Assembly (NCBI GenBank): GCA_001695595.3
Contig: MBPM02000003.1
Span: 2,356,001-2,420,000 of the forward strand
DNA length: 64,000 bases
Source: Plasmopara viticola
Taxonomy: Eukaryota; Oomycota; Peronosporomycetes; Peronosporales; Peronosporaceae
Direction of reading: 5' to 3'
In this document: one piece after another, positions 1 to 9,757 of the stretch
How the letters are laid out: each line of letters opens with the position of its first letter
Numbering within the stretch: the first letter of the stretch is position 1
Made by a program: the position numbers and the translations under genes
The notes under the pieces: generated by a model
What the model was told of the DNA's origin: nothing
Seen by the model: only the letters and a program-made list of their open reading frames with translations
Database searches by the model: none

Positions 1-85
1 GCGTTTCATCTTAAAATTGACGATAGTTACCTAGCAGCCTTCTTCCTAGTCTTTACATAGAAAAGTGTAATGAAATTTGTTCAAC

Positions 86-268
86 TAGTCTTTTCACACC
101 GAAAGAATTGGAAGACCCTCACGACCTCGGTGCTGGATGCACTGCCCGCCGAACGAGACTCGACGTATGCGGACACCACTCTATGCCGTGGACTAGCCAG
201 GCTGAGCCTAGCACGTGCATAACTTGGCAACGCGATAACGTAATACATTACATTACATAGTCTTTTCA
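86..268 (+). mobile_element. 5'-truncated SINE-like retroposon, copy A, with target-site duplication
   Basis: The 161 bases between two identical 11-base direct repeats (tagtcttttca at 86-96 and 258-268) match the 3' half of three other copies in this window (4541-4854, 15391-15724, 38194-38518). The match starts near ggaagaccctcacgacc and ends in a tail of pentamers (attac/aatac). Loss of the 5' part, a tail of short repeats and a flanking duplication are the usual marks of target-primed reverse transcription. I see no clear Pol III A or B box, so a tRNA-derived SINE is possible but not shown; it could equally be the 3' end of a LINE. Confidence 0.75.
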
Positions 269-562
269 TAGAGGATTACCCCCTTTTCAAAAAATGAGCT
301 TTTTGTGTAAGGGGTAATGTCTCAGAAGAAAGGTAACCACTCCTGTGTTCCACTCCTGTGTTAGCTCTTTAGGTTGACAATGCTATTAATATATTTCGTG
401 CGACAACGTGGTAACATCAGCCACCTGCTTCTCAGTGATTGATATCTGGGCAACCCTTTGGTCTTTTCGATTTTGGATGACGACAATGTCTCCATCACTC
501 ACATTTAATTTTCAACCATTTTCATCTAGCAACGATACAGAAACAAGAATACAACTTTAACG

Positions 563-1261
563 ATGGAGCGAATGAAAAGTGTCGAGGTGGTCGTGAGAGA
601 CAAGAACGATCCCATTGCTAGTGGTTTAGTCCCAGACCTGATCGAGTCTTTCTTAGACTGTTCCATTCGATGGACTGTTCAAAAGGCAGCGTGCTGCGGG
701 TACCTATCGTTGTTAAAGCGGCTGGGTAAGCGAGGTGCAGCGATCTCTGAGCACGGAGTTGACTGGTCTATGAGGATAGCCGCGACGGAAGGGTACCTTT
801 GTATCATACAATGGCTTACAGCCTATCGCCCTGAGACGAAAATTTCTACTCGTGTAATGGATGCTGCTGCATTGCGTGGTCATTTGAAAGTAGTTAAGTG
901 GTTGCACGAAAACCGTAGCGAAGGTTGCTCCGTACACGCTATGGATAGCGCGGCAGCGAGTGGTCATCTGAACGTGGTTCAATGGTTGCACGAGAATCGT
1001 GTGGAGGGTTGCACGACGGGAGCAATTGACACTGCTGCCGCTGGAGGTCATTTGAGAACCGTGCAGTGGCTTTGGGCGAATCGCACGGAAGGATGCACTA
1101 CAGTCGCCGTCGATTTTGCGACTTACAATGGCCACGTTTCCGTCGTCAAGTGGTTTAGCGAACTCGCTCATTTTCATCCGCGACATGCCAGGCACACAAC
1201 AGGAGTTACTAGTTGTAAGTACGACAATACTTACATCAAGAAGCAGCTGAAAGCCATGTGA
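563..1261 (+). CDS. Ankyrin-repeat protein
   Basis: A 232-residue protein with about six ankyrin-type repeats, centred on GYL/GHL turns near residues 46, 77, 106, 134, 162 and 190. Each has the form GHLxVVKWLHENRxEGC followed by a short helix such as AMDSAAASG. Regular 28-residue spacing and the WLHENR signature match the ankyrin-like repeat proteins that are expanded in Phytophthora and downy mildews; the repeats are protein-binding scaffolds and the partner is unknown. The first ATG (563) is used and no signal peptide is visible. The family is often longer, and the last 25 residues have no repeat pattern, so the end could reflect a truncation. A 160-residue open frame on the opposite strand is a shadow. 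Confidence 0.8.
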   Translation: MERMKSVEVVVRDKNDPIASGLVPDLIESFLDCSIRWTVQKAACCGYLSLLKRLGKRGAAISEHGVDWSMRIAATEGYLCIIQWLTAYRPETKISTRVMDAAALRGHLKVVKWLHENRSEGCSVHAMDSAAASGHLNVVQWLHENRVEGCTTGAIDTAAAGGHLRTVQWLWANRTEGCTTVAVDFATYNGHVSVVKWFSELAHFHPRHARHTTGVTSCKYDNTYIKKQLKAM

Positions 1262-1544
1262 GAAATATGTACGAATAGACGCGCACAGCGCGCCTCTGAT
1301 GTGTAAATCTCAAACGATTATGAGACGGCGACGCAGCTTGGAAGTATCTTGAAATTCGCTTAAAAGTCGCACAGCAGCCGTAAAGTGCTCTAAATCACGT
1401 TATATTAAAATATAACTGATTAGATTAATCAACGCAACTACGTTTTTGGCGAAATTCCTGTCAATGTGCTAGTATTACGTCATCGGGGGAGATTACAGTG
1501 TACAACGTCGGCTGACTAATGTCAATCGTCATTTTAGATCTGTA
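1262..1544. other. Intergenic stretch, nothing recognised
   Basis: AT-rich sequence downstream of the ankyrin gene. I see no open frame of note and no repeat shared with the rest of the window. Confidence 0.5.
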
Positions 1545-1830
1545 AGAGCGCAGCGCGTGAGCAGATTAAGTTATGGCCTTTTACATCTGCTCGGCACCTT
1601 CGTCACATCTGTCATTTTCTTTCTTACACGCCGCCCACTGCGTGCGTATCCCACAGCTCAAATTATTGCCGTGCTGACGCTTCCCTTCAATCTTCGAGCC
1701 CAACTCTGTCATCGGTCGGCCCCTTCTGATTCATGCTCGTATGTGACACTGTAGCAGGCGAATGTTGATGTGTGTTGGCAAGAGCGTCGCACTTCCTTTC
1801 AAACGTCGCGCTCTAATTTAAACGAAAATT
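1545..1830 (+). repeat. Dispersed repeat, copy 1 (inverted partner at 7803-8066)
   Basis: About 270 bases here are the reverse complement of 7803-8066, at clearly high but imperfect identity. Landmarks shared by both include acatctgctcggcaccttcg, ctgtcatcggtcggcccctt and catgctcgtatgtgacactg. A 65-residue frame (1557-1754) runs through it, but the partner has stops in the equivalent frame, so I do not call it a gene. The two copies may be remains of one transposon or of a duplicated gene segment. Confidence 0.7.
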
Positions 1831-2324
1831 TCCAATGCCTCAACAGCATGGACATGCGGTGACAATCTGCTAAAGAAGTTTAGTGATAAGGTTTGATTCC
1901 ACATGCAACTGTTCAGAACTTCTTCTTCATGTCGTCTTTAAACTTGCAGGAGTGCGAAAGGAAACCTTCGCACTTGATGAATTTGTGGATGCGTATTAAC
2001 CACAACACGCCTATTAACGGTTATAGTCAAGGAATTAAATTGGGCATTTTGCAACGTTTGAGGTCGATGAATTGTGTCCTTTACTATTTTTCAAAAAATT
2101 CCACTTCGACTTTTGAGATGATCACTTCTAATACCTTCAATAACGGGTCCTCCCAAATGCCAAAAAAGCGCGCCCGATTTGATGGTGTTGATAAATCCAG
2201 CAAAATCACTTCATGAATAAATATTAGCCCAGAGCTGGCACCGACACCGACTTTCGCGTGTCGAAGTTATCTGATAGCGTCTTATTGTACTTCGTTGTGC
2301 ACACCACCGCACATTCAAGCGCTT
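1831..2324. other. Unassigned, between repeat and CRN remnant
   Basis: A 107-residue open frame on the plus strand (1893-2216) has no recognisable domain. It may be a chance frame antisense to decayed CRN-related sequence on the minus strand. No RNA gene or repeat was recognised. Confidence 0.3.
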
Positions 2325-4490
2325 CTACGCATTTCGACACTTCAGAATCATGCAATTAAAGACATCACATTCCTTTCTCAAGTGAAGTTCACAGATCTCG
2401 GTTGATGTAGAATTTTTCACTGCAAGACCAAGCGTCAGGATCACGTCACCAGTCTGTGTCATCAGCAACGCATCACCTGATGACGATTTTGGAAGCGGCT
2501 TCCAACAAACACTAGTCGCCTTACTTTGAAGCGTATCTGCTTCAATTATCTGCAGCAACAGCGGCCACGCACTTGTATCGGCCGTCAGTGAATCCAGTTT
2601 TGAATGCTTCTGTCCTTTCCTTGTCAGCTTCGAAAAATGTCGAGTGTCTTAAGCGAATGACACGTGACTGCACATCCCAAAAAGTTGACTCTGATAAAAG
2701 TACTTTGGCAAAACATCTGTTGGTCTTCGAGCAGAACGAAACATTTTTTGAAATCGTTTGAAGCAAATCCGCTTAAACACGGTAGGATAATCGATCTAGA
2801 ATTTGGCGCTTGCCATTGCATAAATGTAGTTTTGGAATGGCAACAAGTCTTGCAAAATGAGCTGAAGCAACAATGGCGCTGCATAAAGCTTCGCCTGCTC
2901 CACCGTCCCTTCCCACGCAATGCACCAGCTGTTGGCAATAATTTCCAGCGGGATCTGTCTTTCACCAATACTTTTTACTTGTCTCGTGAGATCTGCACAT
3001 TCTCCACGCGTTATTGTATTCAGCAAATTCGACACGTGCTTTCTGTACTTTTTCAATTCGCCACTTCAAGCCGAGTCGTTGCTTGTACTCCATGAGTTGA
3101 GAGAACGACCGACACGTTTTGAACGCCACCAGCAATGTACGTGGATGGCCACACGTCTGTTGGAAAAGATGCTGCACACACGTCAAGTTGAAAGCCATCC
3201 AATCCACAGCCTTCTTCAATCGTCTTGTTCTCCACATTATCGACAAACGTCTTCTCCATAATTGTTTAATTCACTGCGGGTCGAAGAAGGAGGAAACTCA
3301 GTCAAGAAAAGGTGAAAGGGCTCTGCATGAGTTGCGCCGGGGTGGGTCACATCCCAACATAGCTTAAAAACGAAAATCCGCGCTCAAGAAGCACGAAGAA
3401 AACGTTTCTCATCGATAACTACTTTCCAACAATAGTGAGGCAGAGCTTTCATGAACTGCGTGCAACTGTCCAAATGACCTTATTTTTAGCGCAACTTCGC
3501 GCATACTGCTCCGATTAAAGCGCCGATCGACTTCAAACGCAGCACCGATCTCATCTAGCACACTAAACTGCGGCCCGACTTTGTCTGTCAAGTCATCGAG
3601 AAAAGTTTGCACGTCTTGGGATGGATTTGAGAGAATACCAGGCGGCTTCTCAAACATCTCACAGAGCTGCCGACTCAGCCGACGAATTATCACCGCATCG
3701 AGAGACGGCTTCAACAGGTCACCACGCTGAAACATGAGATGAACGGTGCGGCATTCAAAAAGTGTCTTGTAGAAAACGCTTTCGTCATCAACATCGTTCC
3801 ATGCTTTGCTGCACTTTGTATGTAATGACCCCCAAATGATGAATTGCCCAAACCAATGACGTTGTCAGCAATGATAATAACCCAATCGAGTCTTGCGTTG
3901 TTCACTGCTCTGTTGCAATTCCGTTCGTGGGTTTCTTAAAGCTGCAGTACTGCACGATCTTAATCAACGAAAAACAAATCGCCGGTCGCGAGTGAATAGA
4001 CTGGTTCGACTTCAGTCTTCCAAACCCATCCTAATCCATGATTTTCAGCAAGGCTTTAAGCAACCTTGGCTTTTCGGAAAGACGTTCGGTCGGATCAGGA
4101 ATATTGATGCCGATTGCATGCGAAGGAGACGCGGTCGGCGGCACTTTGGTCGGAACCACCAGCAGCACATTCACAGGGCCATTTCCAGCCGCTTCTCGGC
4201 TTAATCGACTCCGATCATGTCTTATCAGACAAATTAACGAGTCGTAGCTTTGCTCGCGCAGCATGAAGGTGCTTAAGGCCACTGGTATCACGCACCTCTT
4301 TGACCTCGTTTTCGGTCAGCCACTCGTCGCCTCTCTTGGCGAGGAACAGGTCCATCTCGCTATTAGGGTAGTCGAACTCTGGCTCCGCTCCGATTGCCTT
4401 CTTCAAGTCACCAACCGAGTCGCTCTCATCCACCCACGCAAACAACGCGCTTCAAGCCGCTCCGACCATCGCACAGAATACCTTCACCAT
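2325..4490 (-). pseudogene. Broken Crinkler (CRN) effector gene
   Basis: The minus strand starts at 4490 with MVKVFCAMVG, the classic CRN opening. A stop codon (TGA at 4452-4454) follows at codon 13. The same frame then continues with SVGDLKKAI and a DLFLAK motif, the CRN variant of LFLAK, to 4215. A frame change near 4220 brings in VNVLLVVP, matching the HVLVVVP motif where CRN C-terminal domains are swapped. Further coding-like blocks in alternating frames follow (for example 3409-3735 with VIIRRLSRQL, 2962-3246, 2542-2766 and 2325-2558), separated by stops and shifts. CRNs are host-translocated effectors in intact form. This copy has at least one nonsense codon and several frame breaks, so it is very probably inactive. 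The C-terminal domain type is not identified. Confidence 0.8.
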
Positions 4491-4540
4491 TTTTCTTTTT
4501 GTGTTCTGTTTGAAAAAGTCGGTTCTATTTGAATGATGAA

Positions 4541-4854
4541 TTGTATTACGTTATCGCGTTGCCAAGTTATGCGCGTGCTAGGCTCTATGGCTAGTCCACG
4601 GCATAGAGTGGTGTCCGCATACGTCGGGTCTCGTTCGGCGGGCAGTGCAGCCAGCACCGAGGCCGTGAGGGTCTTCCATTATTTTGTGTAGTTCTGACTT
4701 GGTAAGAGCCCAGGTGGCGCCCTGGTGCTGGAGACCGTCGCGTCGAGGGTGAAACCCGTTAGAGACCTGCAGATGCCCGAGAGCACCTACCCGAAGCGCG
4801 CGAGCTTTTAGCCCCCGCGCATGGAAGGAGGGCGTCACCCCAATCTTTTCCGAA
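4541..4854 (-). mobile_element. SINE-like retroposon, copy B, near full length
   Basis: On the minus strand the element begins ggaaaagattggggtgacgcc and ends in acgtaatacaa, matching copies C and D over about 310 bases. The pentamer tail is short here. I could not find a convincing target duplication; the flanks share only weak similarity. The insertion lies about 50 bases upstream of the start of the CRN remnant. An 86-residue frame inside it (4578-4838) is shared by the other copies only because they are copies of one repeat. Confidence 0.75.
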
Positions 4855-4999
4855 ATATTTTGGAATCTCGTTTCTCAAACCGGTCCCAAACAATACCGGT
4901 ATCGGCTACTAGTAGAATACCAGTACTACATTACTCAATGAGTCTGAAAAATATTATAGCATTAATGAAGTATCGCTTGGTGCTTCTGGCATTGCATTC

Positions 5000-5565
5000 G
5001 TAGTCCTTACAGCAATCCTTCGTATGTTAATTTTAACAGCGCGCTCAATCTCTTGTGGCATTAACTGTTCCTTAGGTAGTTTTTTTTCCTTTGCCATCAA
5101 CGACCTGCAACTCTTGCGCATCCTTCACATCATGGAGATGTTCTTTACCTTCTCCAAATAGTGAGTAGCTTACATTACCAACGCCACTAGCGTGGTTCTT
5201 AATTCAATGTTTGCATTGGCGCCTGCGGTGGACATAATTGTTTTCATATTCAAGATTTCGATCAACAACTGGCTTTGCGACCGCTCCAGCAAATAAATTC
5301 ATAAGTGGTTTGGCAGCTGCTTCGGCAACAGTCTCAACAACTGGTTCGGCGAATGCACCAACAACTAACTCTTAAATGGTTCTAAGACTAGTTCGGCGGC
5401 GGTTTCTACAACTGGCTTGACGACAACTTCAGGAACTGGTCCAAAAGCGGGCTTATCAACCGCGGTGAATACACTCACGTGATTACGATGGCTCCAACAG
5501 CAAGGTGGAGCCTTGTAGCATTTACGGGTACAATTTCGACAGAGCACGGTTTTCCCATTTTAACA
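5000..5565 (-). pseudogene. Decayed gene for a Val/Ala/Pro-rich repetitive protein
   Basis: A minus-strand frame (5365-5547) reads a cysteine-rich start (CRNCTRKCYKAPPCC) followed by degenerate repeats such as PEVVVKPVVETAAELV. After a stop and a frame change, the pattern resumes with AEPVVETVAEAAAKP and AVAKPVVD, then a hydrophilic block (EGKEHLHDVKDAQELQVVDG) before more stops. The repeated KPVVE/EPVVE units in two frames suggest a real repetitive protein that has lost its frame. The family is not recognised, and an Ala/Pro/Val-rich surface or secreted protein is only a guess. No signal peptide can be defined. Confidence 0.35.
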
Positions 5566-6325
5566 TTCGATGTGCTGATAAATTTTAAACTCTTATAAAC
5601 AAACATTAGAATCGACAATTTTCTCAGACCTGAAGATTGTTAAAAAAACACTATTCGTGATTCACGAATAATCTCTACTCGGGCTTTCTCGGCCCGCTTG
5701 CGCGCTCTATACGCTTCTGATATCGAGAAATCTAGAAATCTAGTCCTTTATCTATTGTATTCTTTCTGCTTGGCCAACTTAGCCTCTCGGTTCTTCCGAT
5801 AGTATCATTTTTGTGCACAAAGCCTCTGCCCTCCATGGATTTGATAATAGTCGCTTGAGTACGTTATTTCTTATATCCAATGCTATATACTTAGTAAAAT
5901 ATCGGAATAGAAATATCTTGTGTTCCTTGAACGTGACAAATTACGTCCCTTTGATTGACTTGATTGGAAACATATGCTTTCATTAAAGCATCGTATAATA
6001 TCTTTGGACCTGGGAAAAAAGATTGTTGTCTCTGAATAAATTTATAATGTTTCTTTACGAAGCAATTGCAACGCCGAATCCCTCGCGTTACGTGTTGTGA
6101 CGGTTTGTCCCAACCAATAGTGAAGTTATGGCTCCACTATTAGAAAAAGATGATAGATGATCATGGATCATTGACTGATATATCTCTATAGACAACTATA
6201 ATTTTTGCAGGGTCAGAGGTCCAAAGAACATGGAAGTTTTTTAAGACTAACGAGAAGATCCCTAACCTGCATATCTAATAAGCATATTGTCCCAGCAACA
6301 TCTAGGGACAAGCAGGTCCAATGAA
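5566..6325. other. AT-rich intergenic stretch
   Basis: No coding pattern, RNA gene or repeat recognised. It leads directly into the hairpin repeat block. Confidence 0.5.
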
Positions 6326-6740
6326 TTTCACCAGGGTTATAACGATTTTGATGTCTATCAATTGTTTCGGTATTGAAATTGATATAGCAACATCGCGGCA
6401 TTTGCTCGATGTTTTTTGTATATTAATCATTTGAACACGGATTCGTTGATGTTATTTATAAATTGATTCGTTGATGTTTCTTATGGATTTACTGTATTGA
6501 TTGACTTTAACCAGGGCCATAACGATTTTGGTGTTGATCAATCGTCTCGGTATTGAAATCAACACAGCAATATCGCGGATGTTTCTAGTTTATTGATCGC
6601 CTAATTGGTTGATGTTTCTGATAGATTAATTCACTATTGCTTCTTTTAGATTTACTGATTCTTTTTTACTGAGGCCATAACGATTTTAATACCTATGAAT
6701 CGTTTCGGTATCGAAACTAATATATTTACATCACGGATGT
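6326..6740. repeat. Three diverged copies of a 155-180 bp hairpin-containing repeat
   Basis: Three units start near 6329, 6510 and 6667 with (ggcc)ataacgatttt. Each contains a core resembling gtttcggtattgaaa. The sequence on either side of the core can pair: ctatcaat with attgatat in unit 1, and gtgttgat with atcaacac in unit 2. The core of unit 3 is itself a small hairpin (tttcg-gtat-cgaaa). Between units there are further similar pieces (ttgatgtttct). No open frame covers the block. It may be a satellite-like array or the remains of a structured transcript or element. Confidence 0.6.
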
Positions 6741-6908
6741 CTTCCCGGTATTTTATTTTGAAGGTAAGTATATACTTATAGAACTCGCAAGTGGTTTGTT
6801 CGTATTTTAAGGTGTGTCTAATGCGTTTCATCTTCAAAAGTCTGTGATGTCGATTGCATCATCGCTTTGAACCGGGTATCATATTTGTTAAGTTGTTGTT
6901 TTCTTACA

Positions 6909-7160
6909 ATGGAAAGCAGATGCCACGATGAGAAATCTGATCCACATCCCACCGCTCTGGTCCGAAGTCTGTGGAAGCATGAGCATCTTCTCATTCACGC
7001 AGATCATGCCGCGCGCACCCTAGAAGCAGCAGCCAGTCAAGAAGAGCAAGTCGAAGAAGAGCGCGAGCAAGGCGCAAGTAAAGGTCGAGCCATTAAAACG
7101 CACGCACTAGCTAATCCAGAAGGATCGAACGTGTTGCAAATCGAGGACACGTCCGTTTAA
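6909..7160 (+). CDS. Hypothetical 83-residue acidic protein, doubtful
   Basis: An ATG at 6909 opens a short frame rich in Glu, Gln and Ala (SQEEQVEEEREQG), possibly a short coiled coil. No domain is recognised. It sits in repeat-rich DNA with no same-strand neighbour, so it may be a fragment of a larger lost gene. Downstream sequence in another frame (RKYDLTQEIYN, near 7232) also looks weakly coding, which favours a decayed longer gene. Confidence 0.2.
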   Translation: MESRCHDEKSDPHPTALVRSLWKHEHLLIHADHAARTLEAAASQEEQVEEEREQGASKGRAIKTHALANPEGSNVLQIEDTSV

Positions 7161-7402
7161 AAGTAATGCAAGAGCCACTTGGACGAGATAGCGCGGCGCT
7201 CCTGTCGTCGCTGAGGCATGCACGCTGGCTTTAATGCGCAAGTATGATCTGACGCAAGAGATCTACAATGGGACGAGCTAATTATTCAAATCGATGCGTG
7301 CGGTGCGGATCCAAATCGGCACCCGGCGATTGACGAAGTGAATGCATGGGAGGCAGCTCAGGCGTTTAAATCTGTGCTTGATAAGGTAACAATTTCCCAG
7401 GG

Positions 7403-7483
7403 AACAAAAGGCACAAATGCAGTTAAATTTAAATTCTGCTGTTTTTCCAGAATTTAAATTTAACTGCATTTGTGCCTTTTGTT
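7403..7483. repeat. Perfect 36-bp inverted repeat with 9-nt loop
   Basis: Bases 7403-7438 are exactly reverse-complementary to 7448-7483 around the loop ctgtttttc. The arms run from aacaaaaggcac to aaattctg. I see no gene or terminal repeat around it. Such a perfect long palindrome is unusual for neutral DNA. Confidence 0.9.
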
Positions 7484-7802
7484 TCGTCGTTTTTTGTCAC
7501 TGTTGCAGCTATTTTGATCTGTTGGTTTCATTATCCGCCCCCGATCCGCTCATCGTCCGCCCAACCTGTTCATAAAACGGCATTGAGAGTACCCCAAACC
7601 CCTGAGATCGGATGTAGGGACCAGTGTGATGTACGACAATGGCAAAAAGCGTGATACGCATTCACAAATCCATCAAGTGCGAAGTTTTCTTCGCGCACTC
7701 TTGCAAGTTTGAAGATGACATGCATAAGGCCTTTAGACCTCAAAACTTAATGTAAACTTCGTTAGCAGGTAGTTATACTATTAAGGCCTTGTGGATAACT
7801 TG
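7484..7802. other. Intergenic stretch, nothing recognised
   Basis: A 60-residue frame at 7472-7654 starts inside the fold-back and is not credible. No repeat or RNA gene was recognised. Confidence 0.4.
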
Positions 7803-8066
7803 GAGCACGACGTTCGAAAGCGAGTGCGACGCTTTTGCCAACACACATCAATCTTTGCCTGCTACAGTGTCACATACGAGCATGAATTTAAAAGGGGCCG
7901 ACCGATGACAGAGTTGCGCACAAAGATTGGAGTCAAGCGTCAGCACGGCAAGTAATTTGAGCTGTGGGCTACGTATGCAGTGAGCGGCGTGATTGAAAGA
8001 GAGAAACGACAAAGTGGACGAAGGTGCCGAGCAGATGTAAAAGGCCTTTAAGTGCTCACCTCAAAG
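7803..8066 (-). repeat. Dispersed repeat, copy 2 (inverted partner at 1545-1830)
   Basis: The reverse complement of this segment aligns to 1545-1830 through most of its length, with scattered substitutions and small indels. On the plus strand parts look weakly coding (for example ESECDAFANTHQ near 7820), but stops interrupt every frame in one copy or the other. Confidence 0.7.
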
Positions 8067-8219
8067 TTCTTGATTGACAATCGACATAGTCCCCGTAAAG
8101 TTGCACACTCTCCGTTGCCACGATGACGTAAATGTAACACATTGACAGGACTTTCATCACAAGTCCAGCACCAAGTTTGCGTTGATGTCCCTGATCACAT
8201 TTTTTTTCGCACCTACAAT

Positions 8220-8264
8220 ATAGCAAGACAGTACTGTACGGCATGCACAGTACTGTCTTGCTAT
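8220..8264. repeat. Perfect 18-bp inverted repeat with 9-nt loop
   Basis: The arm atagcaagacagtactgt (8220-8237) pairs exactly with 8247-8264 around the loop acggcatgc. It lies about 410 bases beyond the stop of the phosphatase gene and does not look like a terminator, since there is no U-rich run. Confidence 0.9.
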
Positions 8265-8674
8265 TATGTACAACCCACGATGTCAAGTCAGTACCGAAAA
8301 TTGACGCGATTTCGTCTACAGCGTGGCTCATCTACCTGCGTACCGATCACAATGATTCTACAATAGGGCTACATTCGCTAAAATGCCCGCACATACGACA
8401 GAGAACTTTTACTTTATCACCAAGCAGACTCAATACATCATGAAAAAGGATGAAACAATGCCGTGAATATTAAATGCAATCTGTGAACTGACACCAGATC
8501 CCGAAAATATTGATTGCCGAATCGCAATTGGTACACGAAAGAGGTGGGACAGAGATGTAAAGTAGCAGAAATAAAGTTGTCGAAAGTGAGCCCGCAGCCA
8601 ACAGGCGTTTAAGCAGACATGCAAATAGAATACGGCACCTTCAATGCACATGCTTGGTGACGCTTCTTTTCCTT

Positions 8675-9255
8675 TCACATGATCGAGCACTTGGTCTTGT
8701 TGGCTCGCCGGGGCTGGTACTTCTCCAGATACTTAAGCTGGCGTAAATTGATAGCTCCTCGCCGAAACTTGCGAATATGCTCAACTGCATTGATAGGATC
8801 CAGTCCGTACTCGATTAATGCGATGGCCACCAGCACGGGAGCCCTGTATAGTACATAGTAATAAACACCTTAATACAATCTCGTGCAGTGATACTTCAAT
8901 CAATTGTCACTGACCGGCCGAGTCCTGCAACGCAATGCACCGCAATTGACCTGTTGCTGTTCGAGTTACTGACATTGTCCTTAAAACAATGTTCGACCAA
9001 ATTGAGCCACTGGTCCAGTATTTCTGGGTCGGGCGATTCGCCATCGGGAAACTCAAGCTCGTGCACGTGGATGCCAGCGGCCTCCACAGCCTCGCGGCTA
9101 TACGTGACCTCACAGGCGCGCACGATGTCCGTGACATTGTTTTTTTTAAGCTCCTTCAGATAGATGTGGAGGTTACTGTCATTCGGAGCGTCCATAATCA
9201 CAAAAGACAAGCGCTCCCACTTGACTAACGTCGGCTTGTTAGTTGGTGCAATCAT
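8675..9255 (-). CDS. PRL-type (PTP4A) protein tyrosine phosphatase, two exons
   Basis: Exons 8915-9255 and 8675-8843 are joined across a 71-bp intron (8844-8914, GTCAGT...TACAG), giving 169 residues. The signature loop is HCVAGLGR (residues 107-114), with nucleophile Cys108 and Arg114; Arg114 is split by the intron and exon 2 continues [13 protein letters not shown], as in animal PRLs. Asp71 in the FPDG turn is the likely general acid. The protein ends KCSIM, a CaaX box predicting prenylation and attachment to membranes. PRLs act in membrane signalling and bind CNNM magnesium transporters in animals; the oomycete role is not known. The start at 9255 fits family length, but an AG-type splice acceptor about 20 bases upstream means an extra 5' exon cannot be excluded. 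Confidence 0.88.
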
Positions 9256-9269
9256 CGTCTCTCGATTAT

Positions 9270-9757
9270 GTCTCTGTAATTAATAGATAGATGGGTCGGT
9301 AATGGGTTAGACAAACCTCTGGACTCGCTGGAATAATCTGGTACAGTTCTTCTCTCTTCAAAAAGCAAAGCCCTGTCGTCGCGTGTCGATTAGTCTTGGC
9401 CCACCAAACTTATCCCATCCGTCGAGGTCACCGCCAATTTTCTTACTCGTCGATGATATCACCGTCGGGAAGTGTGTATACTAGGCGCAAAGCTGCTCTC
9501 CACTCCCACAACCAGTGGACTCGGCGAAGCTTCAGGGAACTCAGAGTTGCTCAATTTAGACGCCAGAGGTCGCAAATGACCGAGACAAGGGGAAGACCGT
9601 GAACGTTCCTGTAGTCGATCGATACTGACGCTTCGTGTGCCGAAGTAAAGGCTGCAGGAAAGGCCGGCAGCTGCTTAACTGGTGAACTTGGGTGGAGAGC
9701 GTTTTCTAGACTGAGCGCTATTTTGAGCTGAATGCCGAAAAGCAAAATATCATCCAA
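9270..9757 (-). pseudogene. Unrecognised coding-like region, probably broken or intron-bearing
   Basis: A minus-strand frame (9551-9757) starts MDDILLFGIQ and stops at 9551. Coding-like sequence continues in two frames down to about 9270 (for example YTLPDGDIIDE, then ALLFEERRTVPDYSSESR). Between the last two blocks is a good 74-bp intron, GTAAGA...CTAATC...ACAG. The upstream part still needs a stop removed or a frame change. It ends just before the phosphatase start on the same strand. No domain is recognised. It is either a real gene with more introns than I can define or a decaying one. Confidence 0.35.

Noticed and set aside
713..1195. A 160-residue minus-strand frame
   Set aside because: It is a shadow of the ankyrin repeats, caused by the repeated codons.
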